Positions 8,594 to 17,754 of a stretch of DNA of 64,000 bases are shown here, piece by piece. The notes under the pieces are model-generated. The model did no database searches. It was not told the origin of the DNA and saw only the letters and a program-made list of their open reading frames with translations. A program made the position numbers and the translations under genes. Numbering within the stretch: position 1 is the first letter of the stretch; the number at the start of each line of letters is the position of its first letter. This DNA is from Pseudomonas mandelii (GTDB lineage: Bacteria > Pseudomonadota > Gammaproteobacteria > Pseudomonadales > Pseudomonadaceae). The stretch spans positions 1 through 64,000 of the forward strand of contig NZ_JAMYDU010000013.1 of assembly GCF_024138395.1 (NCBI RefSeq), read 5' to 3'.

Positions 8594-9751
8594 ATGCGCG
8601 GCGCGATTTTCCCGTGGCGCGATGGCAACCGCTTTGAACTGCTGATCGACGGCCCGCAGTTTTTTCCGCGAATGCTGGTGGCGATTGCCCGCGCCGAAGA
8701 GCAAGTCGAACTGGAACTGTATCTGGTGGAGGCGGGTGCCTGCGCCGAGGCCATGGTTCAGGCGCTGGTCCAGGCGGCCGAGCGCGGCGTGCGGGTACGC
8801 TGCCTGTTCGATGACTACGGCAGTCTGGCTTTTACCCTGACCTTGCGTCAGCGCCTGATCGCCGCCGGTGTCGAGTTGCGTTTCTACAATCGCCTGAGCT
8901 GGCGCCGTTGGGTGGGCAACTTTTATCGCGATCACCGCAAGCTGCTGCTGGTGGATCAATGCCTGGCGGTAGTCGGCGGCACCGGGGTCACCGATGAGTT
9001 CTGGGCACCGGGCGAAGACACCTGCGAATGGCACGAAGTGATGGTGGAAATCACCGGCCCCTTGGTCATCGACTGGCAGTTGCTGTTCGACCGCCAATGG
9101 ATCGCCAACCGCCATCGGCGCGCCTGGAAACCCACTGCGCACTTCGGTTTACCGCGCTTGCCGCGAGTGCCGGCCATGGGCGAGGGTATGGGCCGGGTCG
9201 CCTATGCCGACGCCCGCCAACACCGCGATATTCTGCAATCGCTGGTTCGCGCGCTGAACAGCGGCCAGCGCCGAATCTGGCTGGCCACGCCGTATTTCCT
9301 GCCGACCTGGAAAGTCCGCCGCTCACTGCGTCGGGCGGCGGCTCGTGGTGTCGATGTGCGTCTGCTGCTGACTGGGCCACGCACCGATCACCCGTCGGTG
9401 CGCTACGCCGGGCATCGCTACTACCCGCGACTGCTCAGGTCCGGGGTGAAGATTTTCGAATACCAGCCGTGTTTCCTGCACCTGAAAATGGTGTTGATCG
9501 ATGACTGGGTGAGCATCGGCTCGTGCAACTTCGATCACTGGAATCTGCGCTTCAATCTGGAAGCCAACCTCGAAGCCCTGGACCCCGGATTGACCTTCGC
9601 GGTGGCGGCGAGTTTCGAGAATGACTTTGCCCTGAGCCAGGAAGTCAGCCTCGAGGCATGGAAACGCCGACCGTTGTGGCGGCGGGTCAAGCAAAGGGTA
9701 TGGGGATGGGTGGATCGGCTGGTGGTGAATTTGCTGGATCGACGGGGGTAG
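8594..9751 (+). CDS. clsB: Cardiolipin synthase, phospholipase D family (ClsB-like)
   Basis: A 385-residue enzyme with two HKD catalytic motifs: H114-K116-D121 in DHRKLLLVD and H296-K298-D303 in HLKMVLID. No N-terminal membrane helices, which fits ClsB rather than ClsA (E. coli ClsB is 413 residues). Family members condense phosphatidyl groups to cardiolipin or phosphatidylglycerol at the inner membrane. It begins one base after the YceI gene. Confidence 0.87.
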   Translation: MRGAIFPWRDGNRFELLIDGPQFFPRMLVAIARAEEQVELELYLVEAGACAEAMVQALVQAAERGVRVRCLFDDYGSLAFTLTLRQRLIAAGVELRFYNRLSWRRWVGNFYRDHRKLLLVDQCLAVVGGTGVTDEFWAPGEDTCEWHEVMVEITGPLVIDWQLLFDRQWIANRHRRAWKPTAHFGLPRLPRVPAMGEGMGRVAYADARQHRDILQSLVRALNSGQRRIWLATPYFLPTWKVRRSLRRAAARGVDVRLLLTGPRTDHPSVRYAGHRYYPRLLRSGVKIFEYQPCFLHLKMVLIDDWVSIGSCNFDHWNLRFNLEANLEALDPGLTFAVAASFENDFALSQEVSLEAWKRRPLWRRVKQRVWGWVDRLVVNLLDRRG

Positions 9752-9758
9752 TCGTTCA

Positions 9759-9860
9759 GATCGTTCCCACGCTCTGCGTGGGAATGCAGCCCGTGACGCT
9801 CCGCGTCACTGGACGCGGAGCGTCCCTTGAGGCATTCCCACGCAGAGCGTGGGAACGATC
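9759..9860. repeat. Nested inverted repeat
   Basis: GATCGTTCCCACGCTCTGCG at the left is the exact inverse of CGCAGAGCGTGGGAACGATC at the right, and the middle holds a second hairpin (GACGCTCCGCGTC / GACGCGGAGCGTC). A different repeat family from the GCTCGCGA REPs. It separates convergent clsB and bglX and may act as a bidirectional terminator. Confidence 0.85.
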
Positions 9861-9875
9861 AGTCCGTGCGCGGGA

Positions 9876-12167
9876 TTACAGCAACTCAAAGCTCTGCTGC
9901 GTCACGTCCTGGGAGTCCAGGCCGATCTGCACGTTGAACTTGCCCGGTTCCGCGGCGTATTTGAGTTGGGCGTTGTAGAACTTCAGGTCATCCTCGGTGA
10001 TGGTGAAGCGCACGACTTTCTGTTCGCCGGCCTTGACCATTACTTTCTGGAAGTTCTTCAGTTCCTTGACCGGGCGGATCATCGAACCGGTCACGTCCTG
10101 GATGTACAACTGCACCACGGTTTCGCCGTCACGCTTGCCAGTGTTCTTCACCACGACGCTGGCGTCGAGCTTGCCAGTCTTGTTCAGCGTGGTCGAAGAC
10201 AGGGCCATGTCGGTCAGGCTGAACTGGGTGTAGCTCAGGCCGAAGCCGAACGGGAACAGTGGCCCGGTGGTGTCTTCGAAATATTGCGAGGTGTAGTTCC
10301 CCGGTTTGCCCGGAGTGAACGGCCGGCCAATGCTCAGGTGGTTGTAGTAGGTCGGAATCTGACCCACCGAGCGCGGGACGCTGATCGGCAGTTTACCCGA
10401 CGGGTTGTAGTCGCCGAACAGCACGTCAGCGATGGCGTTGCCGCCTTCGGTGCCGCTGAACCAGGTTTCCAGAATCGCGTCAGCCTGCTCGTTCTCTTCG
10501 AGAATCGACAGCGGACGGCCGTTCATCAACACCAGCACCAGCGGTTTGCCGGTGGCTTTCAACGCCTTGATCAGCTCGCGCTGGCTGGCCGGGATATTCA
10601 GGTCGGTGCGGCTAGACGATTCGTGGGACATGCCACGGGATTCGCCCACCGCTGCCACCACCACATCCGCTTGCCTGGCGGCCTTGACCGCTTCATCGAT
10701 CAACACATTGGCCGAACGCGGATCATCCACCACTTCCGGTGCGTCGAAGTTGAGGAAGTTCAGGTAATCGAGGATTTTCTTGTCGCTGGTGATGTTCGCG
10801 CCACGGGCGTAGATCAGCGTCGACTGCGCGCCAAGCGCATGGGTCATGCCGTCGAACAAAGTTACCGATTGCTCGGGACGGCCAGCAGCGGCCCAACTGC
10901 CCATCATGTCGATCGGCGCCTTGGCCAATGGACCGACCAGCGCGATTTTCGCGGTTTTCTTCAGCGGCAGGGTTTCGCCCTGGTTCTTCAGCAACACCAG
11001 GCTGCGGCGAGCGACATCACGGGCCTCGGCGCGGTGCAGACGGCTTTCGGCGTAGGTGTCGGCCGGGTCATCCTCGGCCTTGCCGATGCGCAGGTACGGG
11101 TCCTTGAACAGGCCCATGTCGTACTTGGCGGCGAGCACCTCGCGCACGGCGTTGTCGATGTCTTTCTGGTCGATTTCACCGGCCTTCAACAGCCCTGGCA
11201 ATTCCTTGCCATAGAGGGTGTCGTTCATGCTCATGTCGATGCCGGCCTTGATCGCCAGCTTCGCGGCTTCGCGACCGTCAGCGGCGACGCCGTGCTTGAT
11301 CAGCTCGAAAATCGCCCCGTGATCGCTGACCGCCAGGCCCTTGAAGCCCCATTCCTTGCGCAGCAGGTCGTTCATCAGCCAGGTGTTGGCGGTGGCCGGC
11401 ACGCCGTTGATCGAGTTCAGCGCAACCATCACCCCGCCGGCACCGGCGTCAATCGCCGCGCGGTACGGTGGCAGGTAGTCCTGGTACATCTTGACCGGGC
11501 TCATGTCGACGACGTTGTAGTCGCGACCGCCCTCGACCGCGCCGTACAAGGCAAAATGCTTGACGCTGGCCATGATGCTGTCGGCCGCGTTCGCCCCAGT
11601 ACCCTGGAACGCCCTGACCATTACGCCGGCGATCCGCGAGACCAGGTAGGTGTCTTCGCCGAAGCCTTCGGACGTGCGGCCCCAGCGTGGGTCGCGGGAG
11701 ATATCGACCATCGGCGCGAAGGTGATGTCGAGGCTGTCAGCCGCCGCTTCCTGGGCGGCGATGCGCCCGGAGCGACCAATGGCGTCCATGTCCCAGCTCG
11801 AGGCCAGGGCTAACGGAATCGGGAAAATGGTGCGGTGGCCGTGGATCACGTCATAGGCGAAGAACATCGGGATCTTCAGCCGGCTGCGCATGGCCGCGTC
11901 CTGCATCGGACGATTTTCGGCGCGGGTGATCGAGTTGAAGGTGCCGCCGATATTGCCGGCCGCGATCTCCTTGCGGATCATCTCCCGCGGCATTTCCGGG
12001 CCGATGCTGATTAGGCGCAACTGGCCGATCTTTTCATCGAGGGTCATTTGCTTCATCAGCTGGCTGATGAAGGCGTCCTTGTTCTCTATCGGTGCGGGCG
12101 TCGTGGCGGCCAATGCGGTATGACTGGCCAGGCTGACGAACAGGCCCAGCAAACACAGCTTCTTCAT
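9876..12167 (-). CDS. bglX: Periplasmic beta-glucosidase, glycoside hydrolase family 3
   Basis: A 763-residue enzyme. The start at 12167 gives a good signal peptide (MKKLCLLGLF...LAATT); an earlier in-frame start would add 13 residues and spoil it. GH3 features in order: N-terminal barrel with MTLDEKIGQL and FAPMVDISRDPRWGR, the nucleophile Asp in AVSDHGA, the second alpha/beta domain with VLLKNQGETLPL, and a C-terminal fibronectin-III-like domain (about 650-763). It releases glucose from beta-linked oligosaccharides in the periplasm. Long open frames on the opposite strand are shadows. Confidence 0.93.
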   Translation of the reverse strand: MKKLCLLGLFVSLASHTALAATTPAPIENKDAFISQLMKQMTLDEKIGQLRLISIGPEMPREMIRKEIAAGNIGGTFNSITRAENRPMQDAAMRSRLKIPMFFAYDVIHGHRTIFPIPLALASSWDMDAIGRSGRIAAQEAAADSLDITFAPMVDISRDPRWGRTSEGFGEDTYLVSRIAGVMVRAFQGTGANAADSIMASVKHFALYGAVEGGRDYNVVDMSPVKMYQDYLPPYRAAIDAGAGGVMVALNSINGVPATANTWLMNDLLRKEWGFKGLAVSDHGAIFELIKHGVAADGREAAKLAIKAGIDMSMNDTLYGKELPGLLKAGEIDQKDIDNAVREVLAAKYDMGLFKDPYLRIGKAEDDPADTYAESRLHRAEARDVARRSLVLLKNQGETLPLKKTAKIALVGPLAKAPIDMMGSWAAAGRPEQSVTLFDGMTHALGAQSTLIYARGANITSDKKILDYLNFLNFDAPEVVDDPRSANVLIDEAVKAARQADVVVAAVGESRGMSHESSSRTDLNIPASQRELIKALKATGKPLVLVLMNGRPLSILEENEQADAILETWFSGTEGGNAIADVLFGDYNPSGKLPISVPRSVGQIPTYYNHLSIGRPFTPGKPGNYTSQYFEDTTGPLFPFGFGLSYTQFSLTDMALSSTTLNKTGKLDASVVVKNTGKRDGETVVQLYIQDVTGSMIRPVKELKNFQKVMVKAGEQKVVRFTITEDDLKFYNAQLKYAAEPGKFNVQIGLDSQDVTQQSFELL

Positions 12168-12405
12168 GAATTGTTTTCTCAAAAGCCTAAACGGCAGTGA
12201 ATACACGCCGGTCAGCCAAAATTTTGGGAGCGACTATTGTTGTTCAGGTAAATGCAGACACACTTGCGCAGTGTGTCAGCGCTGGGCCATCTTTTAGCCC
12301 ATTGGCTCGTTGCAATCCAGTAGCGGCGCAGATTATGCCCCAAGAGCCGGGTTCAAAGTTCGCAGGTTGTTTCATCAACGGACTGTGCAAGGGAGCATCA
12401 ACCAG

Positions 12406-13017
12406 ATGAATGTACGACACCATTATCGGTCGAACCTGCAGGTTGCAGCCTTGATGTTGCTGACAACACTGCTGGTCGGCTGCGGCATCAACAATATCCC
12501 GACCCTCGACGAACAAGCCAAAGGCGCCTGGGGCCAGGTGCAGAACCAGTACCAGCGTCGCGCCGACCTGATTCCCAACCTGGTGGAAACCGTCAAGGGT
12601 TATGCCCGGCATGAGCAAGAAACCCTGACCGCGGTGATTGAAGCCCGCGCCAAGGCCACGTCTATTCAGGTGGATGCCGGCACGCTGGACGATCCGGAAA
12701 AACTCAAACAGTACGAGCAGGCGCAGAATCAACTGACCGGCGCGCTGAGTCGGTTGATGGTGGTGTCCGAGCGTTACCCGGACCTCAAGGCCAATCAGAA
12801 CTTCCTGGCGCTGCAATCGCAACTTGAAGGCACCGAGAACCGCATCGCCGTGGCGCGTCGCGACTTCGTCCTGGCGGTGCAGAAATACAATACCGAGATC
12901 CGCACCTTTCCCGGTCGCTTGTGGCACACCGTGATGTATAGCGATCTGCCAATCCGCGAAACCTTCGAGGCGACCAGCCCCGGTGCCGAGAAAGCGCCTG
13001 AAGTGAAGTTCCAGTAA
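12406..13017 (+). CDS. LemA family lipoprotein
   Basis: A 203-residue protein with a lipobox LLVGC (C26 lipidated), then a long helical region with YQRRADLIPNLVETVKGYA, the hallmark of LemA. The start at 12406 places GGGAG 9 bases upstream. It is followed 43 bp later by two TPM-domain genes, the common LemA-TPM arrangement seen across bacteria. The precise role of LemA proteins is unsettled. Confidence 0.9.
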   Translation: MNVRHHYRSNLQVAALMLLTTLLVGCGINNIPTLDEQAKGAWGQVQNQYQRRADLIPNLVETVKGYARHEQETLTAVIEARAKATSIQVDAGTLDDPEKLKQYEQAQNQLTGALSRLMVVSERYPDLKANQNFLALQSQLEGTENRIAVARRDFVLAVQKYNTEIRTFPGRLWHTVMYSDLPIRETFEATSPGAEKAPEVKFQ

Positions 13018-13060
13018 GCGCCGGAATTGGCTTGAAGCGTCACCCAGGATGAGGTTGCCA

Positions 13061-13804
13061 ATGCGCGTGTTGAAAGTGGGCCTGATGCTGATGTTCTGGG
13101 TGTTTGCCCAGGCGGCCCAGGCTGAGTTGAAGTTCCCGGAATTGACCGGGCGGGTGGTGGATAACGCCCAGATGATCGAGCCGGCGGTGCGCGAGCAGCT
13201 GACGCAACAGCTCAACGCCCATGAAAAAACCACCGGCGAGCAGTTGGTGGTGGTCACGTTGCCGGACTTGCAGGGCACCGACATCGCCGATTTCGGTTAT
13301 CAGCTGGGACGCTACTGGGGCATCGGCCAGAAGGACAAGAACAACGGCGCGTTGCTGATCGTCGCGCGTGACGAGCGCAAGCTGCGGATCGAAGTCGGTT
13401 ATGGCCTGGAAGATCGCCTGACCGATGCGCAGAGTTCGGTGATCATCCATCAGGTGATCACACCCGCGTTCAAGGCCGGCAACTTCAGTAAAGGCATCAG
13501 CGATGGCGTCGCGGCGATGCTGGTGGTGCTGGGTGGCAATCCGCTGGACGAGCCGTCGACGGTGTATGAATCGGGTGGTGATCAGGAGAGTGATTTCGTT
13601 GGGCGGCATCCGGGGTTGTTCGTGCTGCTGCTGATGCTGTTCATCCTGACGATCTTCGTCGGGCAGATGTTCGGTATTCTGCCAAGCGGCGGGGGCCGTG
13701 GCGGCTCGGGAGGCGGTTTCGGCGGTGGAGGTTTTGGCGGCGGCGGGGGCTTCAGTGGCGGCGGGGGCAGTTTCGGGGGCGGCGGTTCGTCGGGCGGCTG
13801 GTGA
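13061..13804 (+). CDS. TPM-domain (YgcG-like) membrane protein with Gly-rich tail
   Basis: A 247-residue protein: signal peptide ending AQAAQA (about residue 21), TPM domain (LTGRVVDNAQMIEP to about residue 145, with IEVGYGLEDRLTD), one membrane helix (about 187-207) and a C-terminal tail almost wholly glycine, serine and phenylalanine. The start at 13061 is chosen because GAGG lies 6 bases before it; an ATG four codons earlier has no usable binding site. Middle gene of the LemA-TPM cluster. Confidence 0.87.
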   Translation: MRVLKVGLMLMFWVFAQAAQAELKFPELTGRVVDNAQMIEPAVREQLTQQLNAHEKTTGEQLVVVTLPDLQGTDIADFGYQLGRYWGIGQKDKNNGALLIVARDERKLRIEVGYGLEDRLTDAQSSVIIHQVITPAFKAGNFSKGISDGVAAMLVVLGGNPLDEPSTVYESGGDQESDFVGRHPGLFVLLLMLFILTIFVGQMFGILPSGGGRGGSGGGFGGGGFGGGGGFSGGGGSFGGGGSSGGW

Positions 13805-13850
13805 TAACACTGCAGGTAAAAACAACAATAGCGAGCAGGCATTCATAACC

Positions 13851-14468
13851 ATGGCATTACTGACTGAACACGAACAACGCAAAGTCGCCGAGGCAATTGC
13901 CCGGGTCGAGCGCGACACCGACGCCGAACTGGTGACGGTGCTGGCGGCCCGCGCGGACGATTACGCGTATATCCCGCTGCTCTGGGCCAGTCTGCTGGCG
14001 CTGGTGGTGCCGGGTATCGTGCATTACCTGACGGGCTGGATGACCATGCACAGCCTGCTGTTGGTGCAATGGCTCAGCTTCATCGTGCTGTGCCTGGTGT
14101 TCCGGATCCCCAAAGTCACCACGCGTCTGATCCCGCGTACGGTTCGTCACTGGCGTGCATCAAACCTGGCGCGTCGGCAGTTCCTGGAGCAAAACCTGCA
14201 CCACACCGTGGGCAGCACCGGCATGCTGATTTTCGTCTCTGAGGCCGAGCGCTATGTGGAGATTCTGGTGGATGAAGGCATTTCCAAACGGCTGGACAAC
14301 AAAAACTGGGACGAGATTGTGGCGGCGTTTACGCACCAGGTGAAACAGGGGCAGACGCTGCAGGGGTTTGTGACGTGCATCGAGGCATGCGGCGAGTTGC
14401 TCAAGGTGCATGTGCCGGTGACTCATGTGAGGAATGAATTGCCGAATCGGTTGGTGGTGTTGGGCTAA
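13851..14468 (+). CDS. TPM-domain protein, second copy
   Basis: A 205-residue protein with a cytoplasmic N-terminal segment (EAIARVERDTDAELVTVLAARADDY), two membrane helices (about 40-85), and a TPM-like C-terminal half with VEILVDEGISKRLDNKNWDE. It has no signal peptide, unlike the TPM protein before it. An open frame extends upstream into the Gly-rich coding region of the preceding gene, but that part is a repeat shadow; start at 13851. Probably forms a membrane assembly with its two neighbours (inference). Confidence 0.83.
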   Translation: MALLTEHEQRKVAEAIARVERDTDAELVTVLAARADDYAYIPLLWASLLALVVPGIVHYLTGWMTMHSLLLVQWLSFIVLCLVFRIPKVTTRLIPRTVRHWRASNLARRQFLEQNLHHTVGSTGMLIFVSEAERYVEILVDEGISKRLDNKNWDEIVAAFTHQVKQGQTLQGFVTCIEACGELLKVHVPVTHVRNELPNRLVVLG

Positions 14469-14498
14469 AAACCAGATTCCCGGCAACGACTCGTTCTT

Positions 14499-14631
14499 TG
14501 TAGCAGCTGGCGCAGCCTGCGTTCGGCTGCGAAGCAGTCGCAAATTCGCTTGGCACGGTCTATTTGATACACCGTGCATTCTGGTTTTGCGACTGCTGCG
14601 CAGCCGAACGCAGGCTTCGCCAGCTGCTACA
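14499..14631. repeat. Large REP-type inverted repeat
   Basis: TGTAGCAGCTGGCGCAGCCT at the left mirrors GCTTCGCCAGCTGCTACA at the right; inner arms GCGAAGCAGTCGCAAA and TTTGCGACTGCTGCGC also pair. Same family as 7806-7942. Confidence 0.85.
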
Positions 14632-14728
14632 GATTGCACCGTTCGGCAAATAACTGCGTGTCCCGAACGGCCATCCCCCCTAAAATACCCACCATTCCCG
14701 TCCGCACCGCCCGAGGCTGTTTTTTCCC

Positions 14729-15946
14729 ATGTCTGTCACCGCCACTCCCGCCAGCCTCGCGCCGGATCACCACACCCAGTTCATCGACCTGCTGCAAACC
14801 AGCCTCGACCAGAACACCTTCATCAAACTGGTGCTGGCCAAGTACGTCGGTGGCGAAGCGGATTTGCAGCGGCTGATCATCAAGCAACTGACGGTCAAGG
14901 ATCAGCCATGCCTGTCCTTCGTCTATCGCTATAAAACCCGCGACATCACCAAGAACCTGCCGATTACCGAAGGTGTGGCGACCATCGCCGCGCTGTTGCC
15001 TGCATCGTTCAAAAATGCGCATTTACTGTCATTGACCGACGAAGCCCAGCTCGAATACAGCAAAAAAGGCAAATGTTCGCTGTTCAAGAGCAAACCTCAG
15101 CAATTGCGTGAAGTACCGTCCGCCGAGCACAACCGCGAGAAGAACCGTTTCCTCGACCTGAGCCGGCCGTTCCTCAAAGACCTCGGCGTGACCAACGCGC
15201 AGCATGAGCTGATCCCGGCGATGTCGCGCAAGTGGAAGCAGATCAACAAGTTCATCGAGGTCTTCAGCCATGCGCTGACCTCATCGCCGCTGGCGCTGGA
15301 CAAACCCGTGCGGGTGGCGGATTTCGGCTCGGGCAAGGGTTACCTGACGTTCGCTATCCACGACTACCTGCGCAATACCTTGAAGGCTGAGGGCGAGGTG
15401 ACTGGCGTCGAGCTGCGCGAAGACATGGTCAACCTGTGCAACAGCGCGGCTGCGAAGCTGGAGCATCCGGGGCTGGTGTTCAAATGTGGTGACGTGCGCA
15501 GCGTCGCGCCGAGCGAGCTGGATGTGATGATCGCGTTGCATGCCTGCGACATCGCCACCGACTACGCGATTCACACGGGCATTCGTTCCGGCGCCTCGAT
15601 CATCATGTGCTCGCCGTGCTGCCACAAACAGATCCGCCTGCAGATCCAGAGCCCGGCGCTGCTCAAGCCGATGTTGCAATACGGCCTGCACCTGGGCCAA
15701 CAGGCGGAAATGGTCACCGACAGTTTGCGTGCGTTGTTCCTGGAAGCCTGTGGTTATGAGACCAAAGTCTTTGAGTTCATCTCACTGGACCACACCAACA
15801 AGAACAAGATGATCCTGGCGGTGAAGCGCGCCGAACCGGTGGATCCGGCTCAGCTGTTGGTGAAGATTCAGGAGCTGAAGGATTTCTACCACATCAGCGA
15901 ACATTGCCTGGAAACATTGCTGCGGGCTGATGGCTATTTGGCCTGA
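14729..15946 (+). CDS. Class I SAM-dependent methyltransferase
   Basis: A 405-residue cytosolic protein. The SAM-binding motif is VRVADFGSGKGYLTF in the middle, followed by an acidic strand end (TGVELRED) and a conserved CSPCCHKQI segment. This architecture (N-terminal helical region, C-terminal methyltransferase with a CC-H pair) is seen in a widespread family related to eukaryotic GSTCD-type methyltransferases. Substrate unknown. The gene stands alone between REP elements. Confidence 0.75.
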   Translation: MSVTATPASLAPDHHTQFIDLLQTSLDQNTFIKLVLAKYVGGEADLQRLIIKQLTVKDQPCLSFVYRYKTRDITKNLPITEGVATIAALLPASFKNAHLLSLTDEAQLEYSKKGKCSLFKSKPQQLREVPSAEHNREKNRFLDLSRPFLKDLGVTNAQHELIPAMSRKWKQINKFIEVFSHALTSSPLALDKPVRVADFGSGKGYLTFAIHDYLRNTLKAEGEVTGVELREDMVNLCNSAAAKLEHPGLVFKCGDVRSVAPSELDVMIALHACDIATDYAIHTGIRSGASIIMCSPCCHKQIRLQIQSPALLKPMLQYGLHLGQQAEMVTDSLRALFLEACGYETKVFEFISLDHTNKNKMILAVKRAEPVDPAQLLVKIQELKDFYHISEHCLETLLRADGYLA

Positions 15947-15989
15947 TTGCCGAGCCAGGCACAAAGCTTGGCGTCCAGTTTGAGGACGC

Positions 15990-16073
15990 CATCGCGGGCA
16001 AGCCGCGCTCCCACAGGTTTCGCACTGACCGCAAGATCGATACAGGACTGTGGGAGCGTGGCTTGCCCGCGAT
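15990..16073. repeat. REP doublet
   Basis: CATCGCGGGCAAGCCGCGCT at the left and AGCGTGGCTTGCCCGCGATG at the right, inverted around an unrelated middle. Confidence 0.85.
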
Positions 16074-16183
16074 GAACGATGACGCGGTCCTTCAGGTAGT
16101 AACTGGTTATTACCCGACCCGCCGGATAAGGACTACCTTGAATACTCCTGCATGCCCATGCATTTTCCAGAGGAGTCCTCCCC

Positions 16184-16765
16184 ATGGCGGCTAAAAAAAT
16201 TCTGATGCTGGTCGGCGATTACGTCGAAGACTACGAAGTGATGGTGCCCTTCCAGGCGCTGCTGATGGTCGGCCATACGGTACACGCCGTTTGCCCGGAC
16301 AAAACCGCCGGCCAGACCGTACGCACAGCGATCCATGACTTCGAAGGCGATCAGACCTACAGCGAAAAACCCGGCCACCTGTTTGCCCTGAACTTCGATT
16401 TCGCCAAGGTAGACGCGGCGGACTACGATGCGCTGCTGGTGCCGGGCGGTCGTGCGCCGGAGTACCTGCGCCTGAACGAAAAAGTCCTGGACCTGGTGCG
16501 AGCCTTCGACAAGGCCGGCAAACCGATCGCCGCCGTGTGTCACGGTGCGCAACTGTTGGCCGCGGCAGGCATTCTTGAGGGGCGTGAGTGCAGCGCTTAC
16601 CCGGCGTGCGCTCCGGAAGTGCGCCTGGCTGGCGGCACATTCATCGATATCCCGGTGACGCAAGGTCACGTTCAAGGCAATCTGGCCACTGCACCAGCCT
16701 GGCCGGCGCACCCGAGCTGGCTGGCCGGTTTCCTCGGATTGCTGGGCACTAAAATCACGCTGTAA
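16184..16765 (+). CDS. DJ-1/PfpI family protein
   Basis: A 193-residue protein with the nucleophile-elbow motif AAVCHGAQ (C119-H120), a conserved acidic partner near E15 and a central LLVPGGRAPEYLR. This is the DJ-1/PfpI glutamine-amidotransferase-like fold; members act as proteases, glyoxalases or stress chaperones. The binding site AGAGGAG lies just upstream. Followed after 14 bp by a ribbon-helix-helix gene, likely in one transcript. Confidence 0.88.
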   Translation: MAAKKILMLVGDYVEDYEVMVPFQALLMVGHTVHAVCPDKTAGQTVRTAIHDFEGDQTYSEKPGHLFALNFDFAKVDAADYDALLVPGGRAPEYLRLNEKVLDLVRAFDKAGKPIAAVCHGAQLLAAAGILEGRECSAYPACAPEVRLAGGTFIDIPVTQGHVQGNLATAPAWPAHPSWLAGFLGLLGTKITL

Positions 16766-16779
16766 CGAGGGATTTGTCC

Positions 16780-17085
16780 ATGTGCGAGCTCTACGTCAAG
16801 GCCGATCCGATTCTCTACGAATCGCGCTCCCGCTCGCTGCGCATCTGCGGGGTGGTCACCACCCTGCGGCTGGAGAATCAGTTCTGGGACATCCTCAGCG
16901 AAATCGCCGAGGTGGACGGCATGACCACCAATCAGTTGATCGCCAAGCTGTATGAAGAGGTGATGGACTACCGCGGCGAAGTGGTGAATTTCGCCTCGTT
17001 CCTGCGGGTCAGCTGCATGCGCTACCTGAGTCAGAGACGGGGGCAGGCCCCGGAGTTGTCGGTGGTGCGGGCGGCGGTGAAATAG
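16780..17085 (+). CDS. Ribbon-helix-helix domain protein
   Basis: A 101-residue protein. The segment RSLRICGVVTTLRLENQFWDILSEIAEVDGMTTNQLIAKLYEEV has the strand-helix-helix layout of RHH_4-type DNA-binding proteins, with TTLRLEN as the ribbon. ATG at 16780 follows ACGAGGGA; a TTG two codons earlier is less likely. Probably a small transcription factor; its target may be its own operon with the PfpI gene (inference). Confidence 0.8.
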   Translation: MCELYVKADPILYESRSRSLRICGVVTTLRLENQFWDILSEIAEVDGMTTNQLIAKLYEEVMDYRGEVVNFASFLRVSCMRYLSQRRGQAPELSVVRAAVK

Positions 17086-17112
17086 AGCGGCTTGTATCAA
17101 TTTTGAGGATGC

Positions 17113-17198
17113 CTTCGCGGGCAAGCCTCGCTCCTACAGGTTTTGCATACGTTGTGAGAACAACATCGAACCTGTAGGAGCGAGGCTTGCCCGCGAAG
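17113..17198. repeat. REP doublet
   Basis: CTTCGCGGGCAAGCCTCGCT at the left is the exact inverse of AGCGAGGCTTGCCCGCGAAG at the right, and the inner CCTACAGGTT / AACCTGTAGG also pair. Confidence 0.9.
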
Positions 17199-17278
17199 AG
17201 GCCGGTACAGGCGACAGAAATCCTGACTTGGTCTTTACTCTGAAGCGCGAAACCTTTCAATCGCCAAGGAGTAAAAGC

Positions 17279-17623
17279 ATGTCTGGATGGTACGAAGTGA
17301 GCAAAACCGTCAGCGGTCAATTCAAGTTTGTATTGAAAGCGGCCAATGCCGAAACCATTCTGACCAGCGAGCTGTACACCACGCGCGGTGCAGCCGATAG
17401 CGGTATCGCTTCGGTTCAGGCCAACAGCCCGCTGGACGAACGCTACGAGAAAAAGACCACCAAGGACGGTCATCCTTATTTCAATCTCAAGGCCGGTAAC
17501 CACGAGATCATCGGCAGCAGCGAGTCCTACTCATCCGATGCCGCGAGGGATAAAGGCATCGCCAGCGTCAAGGCCAACGGCCCGACCACGATGATCAAGG
17601 ACAAGACCTTGCCGGTGTTCTAA
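17279..17623 (+). CDS. YegP family protein (DUF1508 repeat pair)
   Basis: A 114-residue protein with two tandem DUF1508 units, each of the form GxFxFxLKAxNxExIxxSExYxxxxAxxxGIxSVxxN: residues about 10-53 and 60-103. The start at 17279 lies 9 bases after AAGGAG. Members are small cytosolic proteins of unclear function, sometimes linked to stress. No operon partner. Confidence 0.9.
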   Translation: MSGWYEVSKTVSGQFKFVLKAANAETILTSELYTTRGAADSGIASVQANSPLDERYEKKTTKDGHPYFNLKAGNHEIIGSSESYSSDAARDKGIASVKANGPTTMIKDKTLPVF

Positions 17624-17642
17624 ACCCACACCGGCTACCTGA

Positions 17643-17732
17643 TGTGAGAGCGAGCCTGCTCGCGATGAGGCCATGACAGTCAACATAAATGTTGAATGAC
17701 AGACCGCTATCGCGAGCAGGCTCGCTCCCACA
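17643..17732. repeat. REP doublet
   Basis: TGTGAGAGCGAGCCTGCTCG at the left pairs with CGAGCAGGCTCGCTCCCACA at the right. Confidence 0.85.
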
Positions 17733-17754
17733 GTGTTTTGTGTGTGGCTGACGA

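Noticed and set aside
9849..11813. 654-codon open frame antisense to bglX
   Set aside because: It mirrors the GH3 gene, has no binding site or domain, and results from high GC codon use. The same applies to long antisense frames opposite xenB (144-1241), the MFS gene (1248-2399), atzF (39352-40395) and the carboxylase (40909-42057, 43666-44805).
13698..13850. Longer version of the second TPM protein starting inside the preceding gene
   Set aside because: The extra residues are an out-of-frame reading of the Gly-rich tail; the ATG at 13851 begins the conserved part.
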